Assembly (NCBI GenBank): GCA_013399015.1
Contig: VWZX01009072.1
Span: 806,001-870,000 of the forward strand
Origin: Galbula dea
Taxonomy: Eukaryota > Chordata > Aves > Piciformes > Galbulidae
Length of the DNA: 64,000 nt
Direction: 5' to 3'
Shown here: positions 37,100 through 48,800 of the stretch, one piece after another
Layout of the letters: every line of letters starts with the position of its first letter
Position numbering within the stretch: position 1 is the first letter of the stretch
Translations under genes and position numbers: made by a program
The notes under the pieces: generated by a model
What the model saw: the letters and a program-made list of their open reading frames with translations, nothing else
What the model was told of the DNA's origin: nothing
Database searches by the model: none

Positions 37100-38694
37100 G
37101 TGAGGAGCCACCGCGACCGGGACGGGCCGTGGGAAACCGAGGTGGGGGGGAGCCGCTCAGGGGTGGTGTGTGAGACTGAGCCTCTCCGGGGACTCTGGGC
37201 TGAGCCGGGAAGGCAGCAGGACAAATCCCCGTTCCTACTCCGCGGCCGCGGAGGAGCCATGGCAGCCAAATTCTGCGCTCCTGCATTTGGGGGCCTGGGG
37301 TGAAGCCCCTGGGGCTGTTTTACCTCTGAAGCGAGGCCCTGGGGGGTGCAGGGAGGAGGACTGAGCACAGGTGGACTCTCGCCGGCTTTCTTCCCTCCAC
37401 CTCCACATTCACATCCCACGGCTGGTGGATCCGCGCTGCCTTCTGTTGACAGCAGGCTCGGGTCCCGCGGCGGTGCTTATACTGTCCCTATCTGTCAACA
37501 GAGAGGACAATCATGCCTCGATACAAATTATTGCAAATATTTTGAACCTGTGGAGAAGTATAAACGTAAACAGAATTGGGGGGCGGAGGGATAGAGGCGA
37601 AGGAGAGGGAAGGAGCAGGTGGGAGGGTTTGGGGACAAACCAGGTGCGGGGCCTGGGGACGGGTGGACCCCGCGGTCTCGGCAGCGCTGCTCACCCCTCG
37701 CGTTGCCTTCCAGGTACATCCATTCCAAAGAGAAACCCTTCAAGTGCCAGGAGTGCGGGAAGGGATTCTGCCAGTCCAGGACCCTGGCGGTCCACAAAAC
37801 CCTACACATGCAGGTGAGCCCGGCGCTCCCTGACCTCTTCCGCTCGTGTGCCGCCGGCACGGGCACTGCCCGGTCCGATTCGGCTGGGCCCGCCCGGGTC
37901 AGGGGCGGCGGCTGCCGGGAGAAGGGGCTCCGGTGCGGAGGGAAACGAGAGGGATCCGTGCGTCCCCTGGGGAGGGAAGCGGTCGGCTGTTAACCTCCCC
38001 GGCCGCGGGAGACTCGCTTAAAAACGGTGGCCGCGGGAGACGGGCTTAAGGCTGCCGTAGATGCGGTCGACGACGGGGAGCGAGTCCCGCGTTTGGTTCT
38101 GTCCACGTCGCCGCTTCGAGGCGTTTTTTCGTTGGGGGCTCCAGCCCTGCCTCGGCGGCCGCTGACGAGGACGGCAGGGCAGCCTGCCGGTGCGGGAGGA
38201 CCAGAGCGGAGCACCCTGCCCGCCTGCCGGGGCCACCGGTGGGCAGCGGGAGCCCCGAAGCGGGAGGACGGCGCGGCGGCCGCTTTCCATGTGCCCCAGC
38301 AGCGCGAAGTGCCAGGAATCGAGAAGTATAAAATAACCCTTTTGGGACAGGACAGGGCGAGGTAGGCAGTCTCCTGTCCACCCGGGCTGCTCTCGTCCGT
38401 GTCCAGCCCCGATGTTTCAAATTATGCGTTGCGATAAGAAAAAGTGCAGTAATACGTTAAACCAGGTAGTTTGTGAAGGATTAATCCTTTGCTTGCTTCA
38501 AATCTGAACAGGAATCTCCACACAAATGCCCCACATGTGGAAGAACCTTTAATCAAAGAAGTAATCTGAAAACTCACCTTCTTACCCATACAGACATCAA
38601 GCCCTACAACTGTGAGCAGTGCGGCAAAGTGTTCAGGCGAAACTGTGATCTACGGCGGCACAGTCTAACTCACACCCCGCGGCAGGACTTCTAG
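36444..38694 (+). CDS. OSR2: OSR2, odd-skipped-related C2H2 zinc-finger transcription factor (312 aa, three coding exons)
   Basis: OSR2 is a nuclear DNA-binding factor of the odd-skipped family, needed in mice for palate growth and tooth patterning and, with OSR1, for joints and kidney. Coding segments 36444-37099, 37714-37813 and 38512-38694 join in phase to 312 codons plus TAG, exactly the human full-length size. The start GAAGATGG is a strong Kozak context and the protein begins [20 protein letters not shown], as in mammals. Residues 1-171 are the conserved N-terminal regulatory part. Five C2H2 fingers follow at about 172-194, 200-222, 228-250, 256-278 and 284-306, with TDERPY, SKEKPF and TDIKPY linkers, and the protein ends TPRQDF. 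OSR1 is excluded by the N-terminal sequence. An alternative acceptor in the last exon predicts a 276-aa three-finger isoform. Confidence 0.98.
37100..37713 (+). other. OSR2: OSR2 intron 2
   Basis: A 614-bp GC-rich intron from GTGAGG to GCCTTCCAG. No further exon is recognised. Confidence 0.9.
37714..37813 (+). CDS. OSR2: OSR2 coding exon 3 (end of finger 2, finger 3)
   Basis: A 100-nt exon, CCTTCCAG acceptor and GTGAGC donor. It completes Arg219 and reads YIHSKEKPF, then finger 3 (KCQECGKGFCQSRTLAVH, KTLH), ending HMQ at a codon boundary. The phase-0 end permits either acceptor of the last exon. Confidence 0.97.
37814..38511 (+). other. OSR2: OSR2 intron 3
   Basis: A 698-bp intron ending in TTCAAATCTGAACAG. 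Read-through from exon 3 would add about 60 GC-rich codons before a stop, with no family support, so this looks like ordinary intron. Confidence 0.9.
38512..38694 (+). CDS. OSR2: OSR2 coding exon 4 (fingers 4 and 5, stop)
   Basis: This segment encodes ESPHKCPTCGRTF.., finger 4, the TDIKPY linker, finger 5 (NCEQCGKVFRRNCDLRRH, SLTH) and TPRQDF, with the TAG stop at 38692-38694. It is used by the long isoform. An internal CAG acceptor at 38593 opens a second frame within the same exon. Confidence 0.97.
   Translation, partial: ESPHKCPTCGRTFNQRSNLKTHLLTHTDIKPYNCEQCGKVFRRNCDLRRHSLTHTPRQDF
38594..38668 (+). CDS. OSR2: OSR2 alternative last-exon reading frame (short isoform tail)
   Basis: CTTCTTACCCATACAG at 38578-38593 is a good splice acceptor inside exon 4. 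Joining exon 3 (..LHMQ) to 38594 gives the frame-shifted tail TSSPTTVSSAAKCSGETVIY plus GGTV and TAA at 38666-38668. The product would be 252 + 24 = 276 aa with three fingers. From knowledge of the family, human OSR2 isoform B has 276 aa and an almost identical tail (TSSPTAASSAAKCSGETV..). The same 75 nt therefore encode part of fingers 4-5 in one frame and this tail in another. The inference rests on matching the human isoform; no bird transcript is available here. Confidence 0.8.
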   Translation, partial: TSSPTTVSSAAKCSGETVIYGGTV

Positions 38695-39050
38695 AGCAGC
38701 CAGGGACCCGCGCCCGCTCCGGCAGCTCCAACTTGCCCATTTTACTCAAGGACTGTGTTGTAGGAACTCAGACATGCACATCATACACACACAGAGACAC
38801 ACAGGCAGACTCGGGGCCAAGCTTTCCTAACCACATGTCTGCGAAACTCATTCAGAGAGTGCGGACTGCAGGATCGGGCCCCTCTCCAACCCACACCCAG
38901 GCGTAAAGCTCATCTTGTAGATACTCGCGGCTCATTTTAGAGCTCTGTACAGAATGTGGTTTTCTTCTTTTGTTTGTTTTGTATCATCATGTCAGATGCA
39001 CATCGATAACAAATCGGGGAGGCAAAGTATCTCTTAAAAGTGTATTTCAA

Positions 39051-39056
39051 AATAAA
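39051..39056 (+). terminator. Polyadenylation signal AATAAA (proximal, OSR2)
   Basis: AATAAA about 357 nt after the OSR2 stop, followed by a T-rich tract (CTTCTTTTTTTTCC) that could serve as the downstream element. Confidence 0.55.
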
Positions 39057-39157
39057 TCTTCTTTTTTTTCCCCAAATACCTCCTGCCTTGTTGTATTATT
39101 CTCTGAACATTTGGGCTTTTTTCTCCTGCTGTGTCAATGCAATGCTAAAGCATATTG

Positions 39158-39163
39158 AATAAA
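39158..39163 (+). terminator. Polyadenylation signal AATAAA (distal, OSR2)
   Basis: AATAAA about 464 nt after the OSR2 stop, followed within 30-50 nt by GT-rich sequence (TTTTGGTGATCGCTTTTGTTTGG), a good downstream-element candidate. Confidence 0.55.
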
Positions 39164-42100
39164 TTTTCTAGCAGGGTAATTGTACTGTCACAACAATTTT
39201 GGTGATCGCTTTTGTTTGGCCTGTTTCACTGTCACTGTTGTGTTATCTATTGTTAAGTAAAATGAAAGTGCCATATTTGAGAGTTTATAGCTCTATTACT
39301 TAATAGTATGAATGTCTAAATATTAACTTCTGTACTTTTTTTTATTTTCACAAATGATTTTTTTTAAAGAAGACAAAGAAAGAAATACTTGCAAATAAAC
39401 AGATCTTAGGAAATAATGCTTAGAGCCATTCTTAAGCCAAAGCGGCTTATTAGTAACTTATTTGCAATCAACCCATATATTGTAAAAGTCATCCCTCTCG
39501 AAGAGATTGCAGCAGACAGCCTCCTGCCAGTAGACTTTGGACACGGGCAATTCACGCGTGTAGACAGGGACTTTATCCTGCAGAAGACGATTCTTTCCCG
39601 GCAGCTCTGGAAGCAAACAGCGAGGCGCAAATGTCACTCCCTCGGCCCGGGACTCCTCTGCAGGACCCTGTGGGCCCCTTGCAGAGCAGCAGTGCTGGCA
39701 GCTGGAGGTCCATGCCACGTGCACTCCCAGTTTGTGCTGCCGAGCACAGGTCACACCCAGGGGGTGGATGGAGGGGCATGGAGGAGAAGGGCTGTTCCCC
39801 CCTCCCAAGAGACTCACCTCACCATGCAACCCGCCCCCCTTCCTGCTTTCCTTGCCACCTCTGTAAGCACTCAGCTGCCCCCTGTGGGAGTGACTTGGTT
39901 GCCTAGTATGTCCATCACACGGGCTACACTCTCAGTGCCTGCACCCAGTACGTGGATAGCAGGAAGGTGGCACTGACCCCCACACTCCTGTCCCTTGTCG
40001 CCCTTGTGAGACCCTCACCAGTGTCTCTGGTCCCCTCTGGGAAGGCCTGGTGCCAGCACTGAAGCATTTTCCCTGATGTGCTGCTGGGTGGCTTGGGTAT
40101 ATATTCCCTCTTCCGTCACCCTTCTGCTTCTGTCCCAGCTCACTACCTGTAGTGTCTTGAGTAGTTTGGGGCCCCAAAAGTTGTTCTTTCCCAGGCTGGA
40201 GACACACATCCTGCCCTACTTGTCTCCCAAACTAAGGAACGGCTTAGCACGTCAAGGAGAAACCTTTCCCCTTGGCTCAGGAAGCCCTGTCCAGATGGAG
40301 AGCGATCTCCTTGCACCCAGCTCAGCAGGGAGGGATCTGCTCCTGGGCCCCACCTAGCAGGGTGCAAAGGCTCCAGGATGGTCCATGCAAGGTGGGAGAG
40401 GGTGTGCGCATCACAAGTTCCAGCAGGCCCATGGGGAGCAGATGCTGACAGAGCTTGGACATACCCCCATCCCTGACCCTCGTTGGTCCTGCAGCAGGGA
40501 ACTAGACTGCCTGAACCCTGTTAATGAGTAGCAAGTCAAAACCAGCAGTGCCTGGGCAGCAGTCAGGCCATCGGTGCAGAAACAGCGTATCTCTGCTCGT
40601 TGCCTGTCTGCTGCCTTCTGCAGAGTGCTACCATGTCTACTCTGGGGCAGGGAGCAGGGATTCCCTGCTCTGCTCTAGGTCCCAGCAGTCAGGTGAGTTT
40701 CCAGGTGCAGCAGATATGGCAGTCTCAAACTCAGCCAAAATTTCTTAAGTGGTAAAGGCCTATCTCCCCATCTGCTCCTGTCCAGTAAGATGGAGAGGGA
40801 AAAACTTGTTTCTGAAGCCAGAAGTATTAGCCTGCTAGTTGAAGAACAGTCTCTTTAGTCAAAGTTTATTTAAGGGCCATCTGTTCTTTTCCTCTTCCCT
40901 GCCTGTGACTTGCACTCCTTCCATCACTGGAGTACTGCACCCCTAGGACCGCGTTTCTGTTCCTACCCTGTGCTGGCAGCTCCCCTACTCCCTCTCCAAA
41001 CTGCTCTGCTCTCCATTCTGCTCCTCGGCAAATTTTGCCATGGGCATCTCGCACTCCTTCGTTGTGAGCATCTTCCCAGTATCTGATTTCTTCCTATCTG
41101 ACTGATTTTTCTAGTCCCAGTGCATTCCCGTTCTCCCAGTAGGTTATTTCCTCTAAGTTTCTCTATCCTTTTTGTTCTATGAGTTCCTGCCCCCAGGCCC
41201 TTTTGTATCCCCAAGTACACATATGGGAGACTAGGATAACTCTGTTCAAGTAAACACCCCTGTCAGGATACTTATGGGCTTAGTCCACTCCTTCTAGGCC
41301 AAGTTCTATGTGTGGTTTGTTTGGAAAGAACTTAATCAGATGAACCGTACCAAAGAACTAAATTAAAATGATTGCATATAGCTAAGGCTTTATTTAATTG
41401 TCTGGGGTTGCTTGTTTAATTATCTCCCCCCTGAGTGGACCCAGACTGTAAATTTATCTTTTGAGGATTTAAAAGGTTCAGTGGCCAGAACAAAGCTCGA
41501 ATTGGTGAAGAGGGACAGTGACAAGTACCTAACAGTTGATCCCTGGACTGTGTTTTAAATTTAAATCGGTAGCTATCATCTTAAAATGTCAGAGGATGAT
41601 GTAGTATTTCTCTATACTATCAATACACTTGCCTATGGCACTGACACGCTCCATTAGCTCTTTAAAAGATCATCCCTCCCTGGGAAATTTCAGAGACAGC
41701 TATAAAGAAAATGTTAAAATATCTGTATGGTTCATTGATTTTAGACCTGTTTGGAACAGAAACAAGTTCTCAAAAGCTATCTTTCAGGCAGGGCTAAGGC
41801 TTTTATAGCCATAAAGTGCTATCCTGACTTTCACAATGCAAACACTAAATACACCAATATCCCTGTGGCTGCTATTTGTGTCAGTGTGAAATATCCTTCT
41901 TCCCTCTGGAGCTCAGTCCCAGAACACAGCATGCAGCTCTGTGCTTCTGCAGTTTCCTGGAGCATCCCAAACCACCTGCCTCCTGCCTCTCTGTGTTCCT
42001 CTCTCTTCCATTACTCTTTTTTTTGGCACTGTTTGTGGATTTTGTTTTGTTTTGTTTTTCTCCTTTCCATTCTACATGCTTTGCTGTCTTAGAGGCAGCA

Positions 42101-42609
42101 GCTGCAGCAGGGTAGTAGGGACAAGGACTGGCTGTGCTACATAATGGGGAAAAAAACAGTGGATAATAAGATATAATGTGGCTATAATCTCTACTTTTTT
42201 AGGGGGAGGGGAATCAGATGAAAAATTACAGTCTTTTGTTTTGCATCTGAAAACTAAGCTCTTTTTACTTTAGTTGCTGAAATGGATGGTGTCTGCAGCT
42301 GATGATGGAGCACCTTAGCCTAGCCATGTATGCAAAACACTTTTCTATGAGGTCATCTATTACACAGCAACCGCAAGCCATGCTATTCCGGATCAGCATA
42401 GGCTATTCTTGATGCCAGTGCAGCTTTGCTGGCAAAGCTCAACTTTGAACCAGTACCACCTCAGGAACAGGCACAGCACAGATCAAATGGGAAACAGCCC
42501 AGCAGCAGCCCAGGAACATGGCTTGGCTGTGTCTGGTTGGGGCTAAGGGCTGTTTTTGAGGGTCCCACTCTTTCAGCCATTTGAGCAAATCATGTGAAAA
42601 ATCATTATT

Positions 42610-42880
42610 TATTGAACTCTATTCCCCATTTCCTTTTTCCTCTTCTTCTCACTGCTCTACCTCTGAATTTTGTTTTCAGGATCTGCTTCTCTCACTGCTA
42701 CCTCATCCTGTACTATGCCTTGTCTCCTGCTTAGTCCCCCCTTCGTCTCCTTCCCTACCTGTTTCTTCCTGGTTCTTTTCTGCCTTCCCATGTCTTACCC
42801 TGTGTTTCAACTTTTCTTTTCCTAAACCAAATTCCCTCTCTCAGACTCTTTGTTTCCCTCTTTTTGAACAATCCCAGCTT
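42610..42880. repeat. Pyrimidine-rich block
   Basis: A long stretch dominated by C and T on the plus strand. The open frame it contains (to 42943, rich in Ser, Phe, Leu and Pro) follows from this composition and is not taken as a gene. Confidence 0.5.
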
Positions 42881-45800
42881 CTACTTGTTGCCTCAGTCTG
42901 TCCTGGAGCCACCAGCCCATACAAGCTCCTCTTTCTACACTAACCCAGACCTTGTTTTCCCTGTCTGGCGGTTCTCATGCACTGCCGTTCCTTCCTTGCC
43001 CTCTCCACTAACTGGTGCCACATCCACATGGCATGCTTAAAATGCTCTGAGCACATCGAGCATGATGGGTCTGGCACAGACTGTGGCACAGAAGTGTGCT
43101 CCCAGAAGGACCAGGACTGGTGACGTAGGCAGCTAGCAGCAGACCCAGCTGCTCAGCGTGGGGGTACCGGTCGCATTAGTTTCGTAGCACACAAATTCTG
43201 CAGTCCTCCTGGAGGTCAAGAGGGCCAACAGCAACATACTGGCCCCCAAACTTCAAGACTGGCTGATGATACAGTTCTGCAGCTGCACTGGTGGTTCAGA
43301 GCCTCTAATCACTCCGTGGTCCTAATATTCTAATTTCAGATAGTCCTTTATGTGTGGGAGAATAACTTTGTTTATCAAGCTCCATTACATAAGAATTTAG
43401 GCATATATTGCTTTTATATTAATTGTACTGTGTTTCCAGCATATCTTTTCCTCCCCACAGCATCTCTTTTCCTCCCTAATTACAGAAGATTTCATTAGTT
43501 CTTTTCCCTATTATAGTGGTGTAATTATGGCAAAAATAGGGCAGCTACTAGCCAAAAAGTTATTTTTGTTGACATTACTAAAGAGAGGAATACTTAGACT
43601 TAAAAAAGTTTATTTACTTTCAAAAAAAAGGCATCACATTTGTATAAAAAAATTCATTTTAATATCTATTTTCAAAACTCCAAATGCAGATCTAAAAGCT
43701 TCTGGTCTATCAAAAGAGATGCAAAAATATTTACATTCAGAACATGAAACAACTTTTCTAAATCTGAATAATTAAGGCAATACAAAGTGTATGCTGCTTC
43801 CCCTCCTCCAAGCCTCCCTGAGCAGCCTGTCCTAGGTGCAACTTTCCAGTGCTGCCCAAGAATTCATGCTAAGCAGTGTGGGACCCTGGAAGCATTTACT
43901 CCCCAGGGCAGTGGCCTTGCACCTTCATATCTATGTGGCTGAATCGGAGCTGTGCACAACCACCTTCCCTGGGAAGGCTTCTACTCCATCTGCACTAGGG
44001 CAAAACTTTTCAGGGGCAATTGAGTTAAAAAACTTATTTAGAATTTTACTGATACAGAAGACACTGAGCTCAGCCTGAAGCCTACATACACAGCAGAACC
44101 CTGCCAACGCGGCGGTACCAGGGGGAGCGCAAACAGGTCATGTCCCCGGCTGTCATGCAGGCAGGGGTATAGAGAGGTACACAGGCAGCATGGCCTCTGT
44201 AGAGACCCTTCTTGCTGTGCAGGTAAATGCCTTGGCCCCAGGGGACAGACACACACCTCCCTTCAGAGTCGGCTGTGCTGGTTGAAGGCAGCATCTCTGT
44301 CCACTGCAGGCTACTGCTAGCCCTCACAGCTGGGCCTGGTGGCTGTCACAGGGCTGATTTAGATTCTGGGAGTTGGGGGAGCACTCTCACAATCCATCCT
44401 GCTGGTGACTCCATTGAGGCTACAGCAGAAGAGGGTTCAAGAAAGTGTTGGGCAGTCCCCTGGCATAAATCAAGTGAATCTCCAGACTTTGAGGTCCGTC
44501 TGCTGTAGATCTCCTCCTGGTAGGTGAAGGGGAGCAGCAGGACTTTTGCTTCCCTGAAATTCTCATAGGATCCAGAGAGTGGCTCCATCGCCTCACAGGG
44601 CTGAGAGCTGCAGCTGGGAGATTATTACAAACCCCCACTCTTTCAGTTTTCCCTCTGTGCAGATATCCCCCAGACTCCTGGCTCTGCACCGAGCAAACTT
44701 CACCTTCCGTGTGCAGATTGGCAGGAAACCTGCCTGAGCAGACAGCACCGATGGTGCCTTGCCATAGGCGAGACTCCCACTCTTCTGGCAGTGTCTTGAC
44801 CTGCAGCTCTCTCGCTGCAGCTTGTGAGGGCTTTCCTACGTGCTAGAGCATTTTGGAGACCCATTCATTTGTCTGGTGGAAGAAGATTGATGGATTGATT
44901 GCTTTACTTTTTTCAAGCGTAAGAGGAAGTAAAATCTTTATTTCTTTTTTTCCTCAGAGATTACTTACGAGGTATTGTCTCCGATGCTGCCAGCTGACAT
45001 CCTTTGGCGTCGCTACCACTCAGTTCACTGAAGATGCCTCAAGGTGTGTCAGTCGTGCTTCACATCAGCATGCCTTGATGTATCTCTTTGGCTGTGATTG
45101 AAAGGTACAGTTTCTAAATCTCCCTGTGACCCATTTTGCATGGATCACTGGTGCACTAGAATGTAGCTGCTCCTTCCCATCGTGTTAATGCAAGTTTGCT
45201 TACATTCAAAGCAGCCTGCCAGGGAGAGCTCTCCTTGAGCCTCTGCGTGAAATGGACATGGCTGCTATAGGCTTGGTATCTTTCACACCAGTTAAGTGCT
45301 TCAGGTGCTTTTCTTGTTGTATCATGGTCCTTTCATTTAAACCTTGTAAATTCTTTGGCTTGATAAACACAGGCAGACATCTGGATTATGTTAATCTGGG
45401 GCTCGCAGTTAGCAAGCATAGGGAATGCTCCCATCACCCCTTGTCACTGGGTCCCATGGGTCGCCCCAGGCTAAGCTGGGCAACAACATTCAGTACTCAT
45501 TGAATCAGCAGGAAAAGGACAAAAGCTCCTGCGAGGGAGCAGCTCAGCCACTCTTACGGTCACAGGGTGCTTACTCAAGTGCCCTTGAAGCCTCTTGTGT
45601 GGACAGCCCTTAGTCATACTTAATTAATACTTCCAGAGCAACCCTGTGGCTCCCCATGCTGTGCTGGCTGTGCACTGCCCTGTCTGTCTGTATACTAGAC
45701 TGGCCAGGGTGGCGGGAAGGCAAACCCTCAGGGGTCCTTCTAGACAGCCTTGAGGCCTAGCTGTGCTGGCAGTTGGGATTCGTGTGCAGCTCCAGCCCCA

Positions 45801-48800
45801 GGCGTCCTCAGGCTGCCTGGAAGGCAATGCAAATGCAGCACACCTGCCTGCAGGACACCCTGGCCTTCAGAGCCCTTTCAAGGCCACCTGGCTGGGGTAT
45901 GATCTAAACTCCATCCTGATTTAGTCCAGGAGCTGGTTCTGCTGGGATGAATCATTTAACCACACAAGAACCCCATGACTCTGCCTCTCATTTCCATGTT
46001 GTGGCCTCCTTCTCCCACTCCACCGTGGAAATGACGGCCTGATCCTGTCCCAGAGATGCATGACTGCATGTCTGTGCCAGACCGCAACAGAGAAACGCTA
46101 GCAAAACAAGGAAGCCTTCAAGGGGCTTCCACTTGCAGTTCCCTGTCTTCTTTTGCCATGTGCCCATTAGTCTCTATTTTTGTTTTATGGAAAAGTGGGT
46201 CTTGACACCAATGCTGCATTAAGAGGCATGTAGCAGCTCATACCATCATGTCATGTTCTTGCCAACCTACAACCATATCTTTGTCATGATTCATATTTTC
46301 GAACTCCCATTAAAAAAGTGAAACACTACCTAACAGTTTTTCAGTAGTTCAGCTGTGGGAAACTCACATGTTTCTGAGTCTCATTTGTCTAGTTACAACA
46401 AAAATCAAACTCTAGATACACAAAAGTTTTAACAGACCATGAAAAAATACACCATGCTGCAGGTCCACGGTCCTGTACTTTTCTGGGGGCACAACAGCCT
46501 CTGTTCCTTAAAATCATGCAGTAAATCCAAATGAGCTGGGATTACAGTGCAGCAGTGAGGGCCGCAGGTGGGGACCTCAACGGCTTTGCCCAAGTCTAGC
46601 CCTACAGCATATGTTTGTTTGCTTGAACAGGGTTTTCCAACTAGGAAGTGCGAATATGGCCAGAAGAACAAGTTACTACAGGGAAAATAGGGGGTGTGAA
46701 AGTTCAGCAATCTCAGCTACTGCCAAGAAACTGCTCTTATGTATTCTTTAACCCCCTCATAAATGCAAATTCACTTCCCCTCTCCTATAACCAACCAGAT
46801 ACCTGGCTTTTGCTACAAGGTACCACTGGGTAACAGAGTGAACACAGATACTTGCCACCAAAAAGCAGCCAATCTCTATATTGATGTTACCTTGCCATAC
46901 AGTTAGTTGGTTGATTCCCTGAACTCTGGGGCACAACAGGTTAATTTCCCTAAAAGCCTTGCTGGGAAGTCCTAATTCAGGTGAGGGTATGGTATGGAAG
47001 CTTTCCTGCTCAGTGTCCTTTGCCCCTCAGCCTCTGGCAGGCAGCAACCTTGTTTGACAGAAATTCTTCAGTTTTCAGCAACAGGAAATTGCAGATGAGA
47101 GAATGTGCTGTGAAGTGCACTTACACAGTTTCAGTCACAAGCTGTGAGAAGTAGCAGCTCCCCAAGCTTTCAGCTTTATCAGGGCTATTAATACTGTTTT
47201 TTCTAATAGCATCAAGACCAATGGAGGGAGGATCAAGGCCTCATTGTAGCAGACAATCTCCCAATAGCGCTAAAGAAACCCCTGTCCTACCATCACACAG
47301 TTTGCTGTCTAAGCATCCCAGGAAACCCCCAAGTACATTACAGTGTCCCGGCTACAATAGTGTTAGGAAGGTGGCTTTTTTTAAAACATATTTTCCTGTG
47401 CCAGGCAGCAGCAGAGGCCCCTTGAAATGCTTTTTATGACAATGATAGGTGCTGCTCAGGGGCCATGAGAGCAGAAATTGAGGTTTTGGCCAGTACATTA
47501 TTCCTTCTCCTTAGGGAGCCCCAGGGACTGTTCTCATACAGGTGTGAGTTGGAACACTGACAGGGAGAAGGTCTCTGCCTCAAAATCAAGGGAGCTTTGC
47601 AAACTGCCCCAGAAGACTTAGCACCACTCTGGTTTCCACACTGCACTTGGGGGTAATTTAGACAGTCTGTGGTAGTACAAAGGTTAGTCAAGATGGTTGT
47701 ATGATTTCCCAGGACTCCCTGCACTGGATCCTGAAAATATGTTCTCCACAAAGCAGCCAGGAGGGGACTCAGTGCATGGCTGATAGAAGCAAGGCTGGTT
47801 TCTGCACTGTGATGAGGCAGGGACCCTTTCTACCCTGTGGGGATAATAGGCCCCATCCTGGGGTGGACTGGTTTCAATATGGGGCTCTCCATCTTGATCC
47901 AGTTTGGATGGGTCAAGACATGTTGAGACATGCCCTTTCAATATGCTGCATTTTATTAAAAACAAAGTAGCTCTGGGCCAGATTGTAAAACTAGGTGGGC
48001 CTCATTTGTCTGTCCCTACTGTAAGCCAATGAAACCTTCAATATATCCAAACTCTCACCTTTTTACCCATTTGAATGAAAAAGCATCACTAATAAAAGAA
48101 AATGACTCACCTAATGCTAAACCTGAGCTCTGTAGATCAGCTTTGATCAAATTCACTGACATTTGGATAACTGCATTATTATAACTAAAACATCTTTTAA
48201 AGTTTTTTTTTTTTTCCAGACGCTCATTCTTTAAACTTTGCTTTGATCACTGTGATATCCTTTTCACCAGAAATTTGTCCACAGAGAGTGAATTTCTTTC
48301 GTTTGTTTTTCATATGAGTTCTCTTTCCTTTGTTCATATTATAAATCAGTGAAGCCACCCTTCGAGCTAACCCTTATAATAAAAATGCAGCTACTGTGTG
48401 GCTTTTAACAACTCATTTAACCCATCTGTGTCTCAGTATTCTTGTTAGCAGATCAAGGAAACTAACATTTATGCAGTGAGGCTGATCGTGAAGCTTAATT
48501 AGATATTCTTTTTGTAGGATAAAATAAACATTTCATAAGGGCAGAGCAGGGAAGTGGTAGTCTCTATTACAGTGGTCTAAGACCACCACTTTGTAGTATG
48601 TTACAACAGCAGTGTTACAAAATGCTGAATAAAAACCATTTCTTTCAGAAAGTACTTTTGAATTAGTCCAAGTAATCCAGTTTCCAAATGAGAGTCATAA
48701 TCTGAGACAATTACAGTAAATGGAAACAGGAATGTGTCAGGACAATTACAAATGAAAAGACTGAAATCACTGGAGCTGGAAGGGCAAAAATTTGCCCATG

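Larger units (their letters stand above)
35000..38420. promoter_or_regulatory. OSR2: CpG island over OSR2 coding exons
   Basis: CpG-rich sequence covers the end of intron 1, coding exons 2 and 3 and part of the introns after them. Composition falls back to AT-rich just before the last exon. Extended islands over developmental transcription factor genes are usual. An internal promoter near exon 2 is possible but not shown. Confidence 0.6.
38695..39185 (+). other. OSR2: OSR2 3'UTR
   Basis: Sequence after the stop codon turns from mixed to AT-rich and contains two AATAAA signals, at 39051-39056 and 39158-39163, with T-rich sequence after the first. A third AATAAA lies at 39394. The transcript end is inferred and may use more than one site. 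Confidence 0.6.

Noticed and set aside
36459..37286. 275-codon ORF antisense to OSR2 exon 2
   Set aside because: It mirrors a real, highly conserved coding exon in GC-rich DNA; no family features of its own.
37814..37993. Read-through extension of OSR2 exon 3 into intron 3
   Set aside because: The frame stays open for 60 codons but the standard donor is strong and the extension is GC-driven; the alternative acceptor in exon 4 explains the known short isoform.
39416..39976. 186-codon plus-strand ORF just after OSR2
   Set aside because: No recognisable domain, mixed composition along its length and no matching splice or polyadenylation context; most likely chance in a GC-richer patch.
42581..42943. 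120-codon Ser/Phe/Leu/Pro-rich ORF
   Set aside because: A direct consequence of the pyrimidine-rich strand; low complexity.
43527..43775. 82-codon Lys/Leu-rich ORF
   Set aside because: AT-rich sequence with A and T runs gives such frames by chance; no start context, splice context or homologue recognised.
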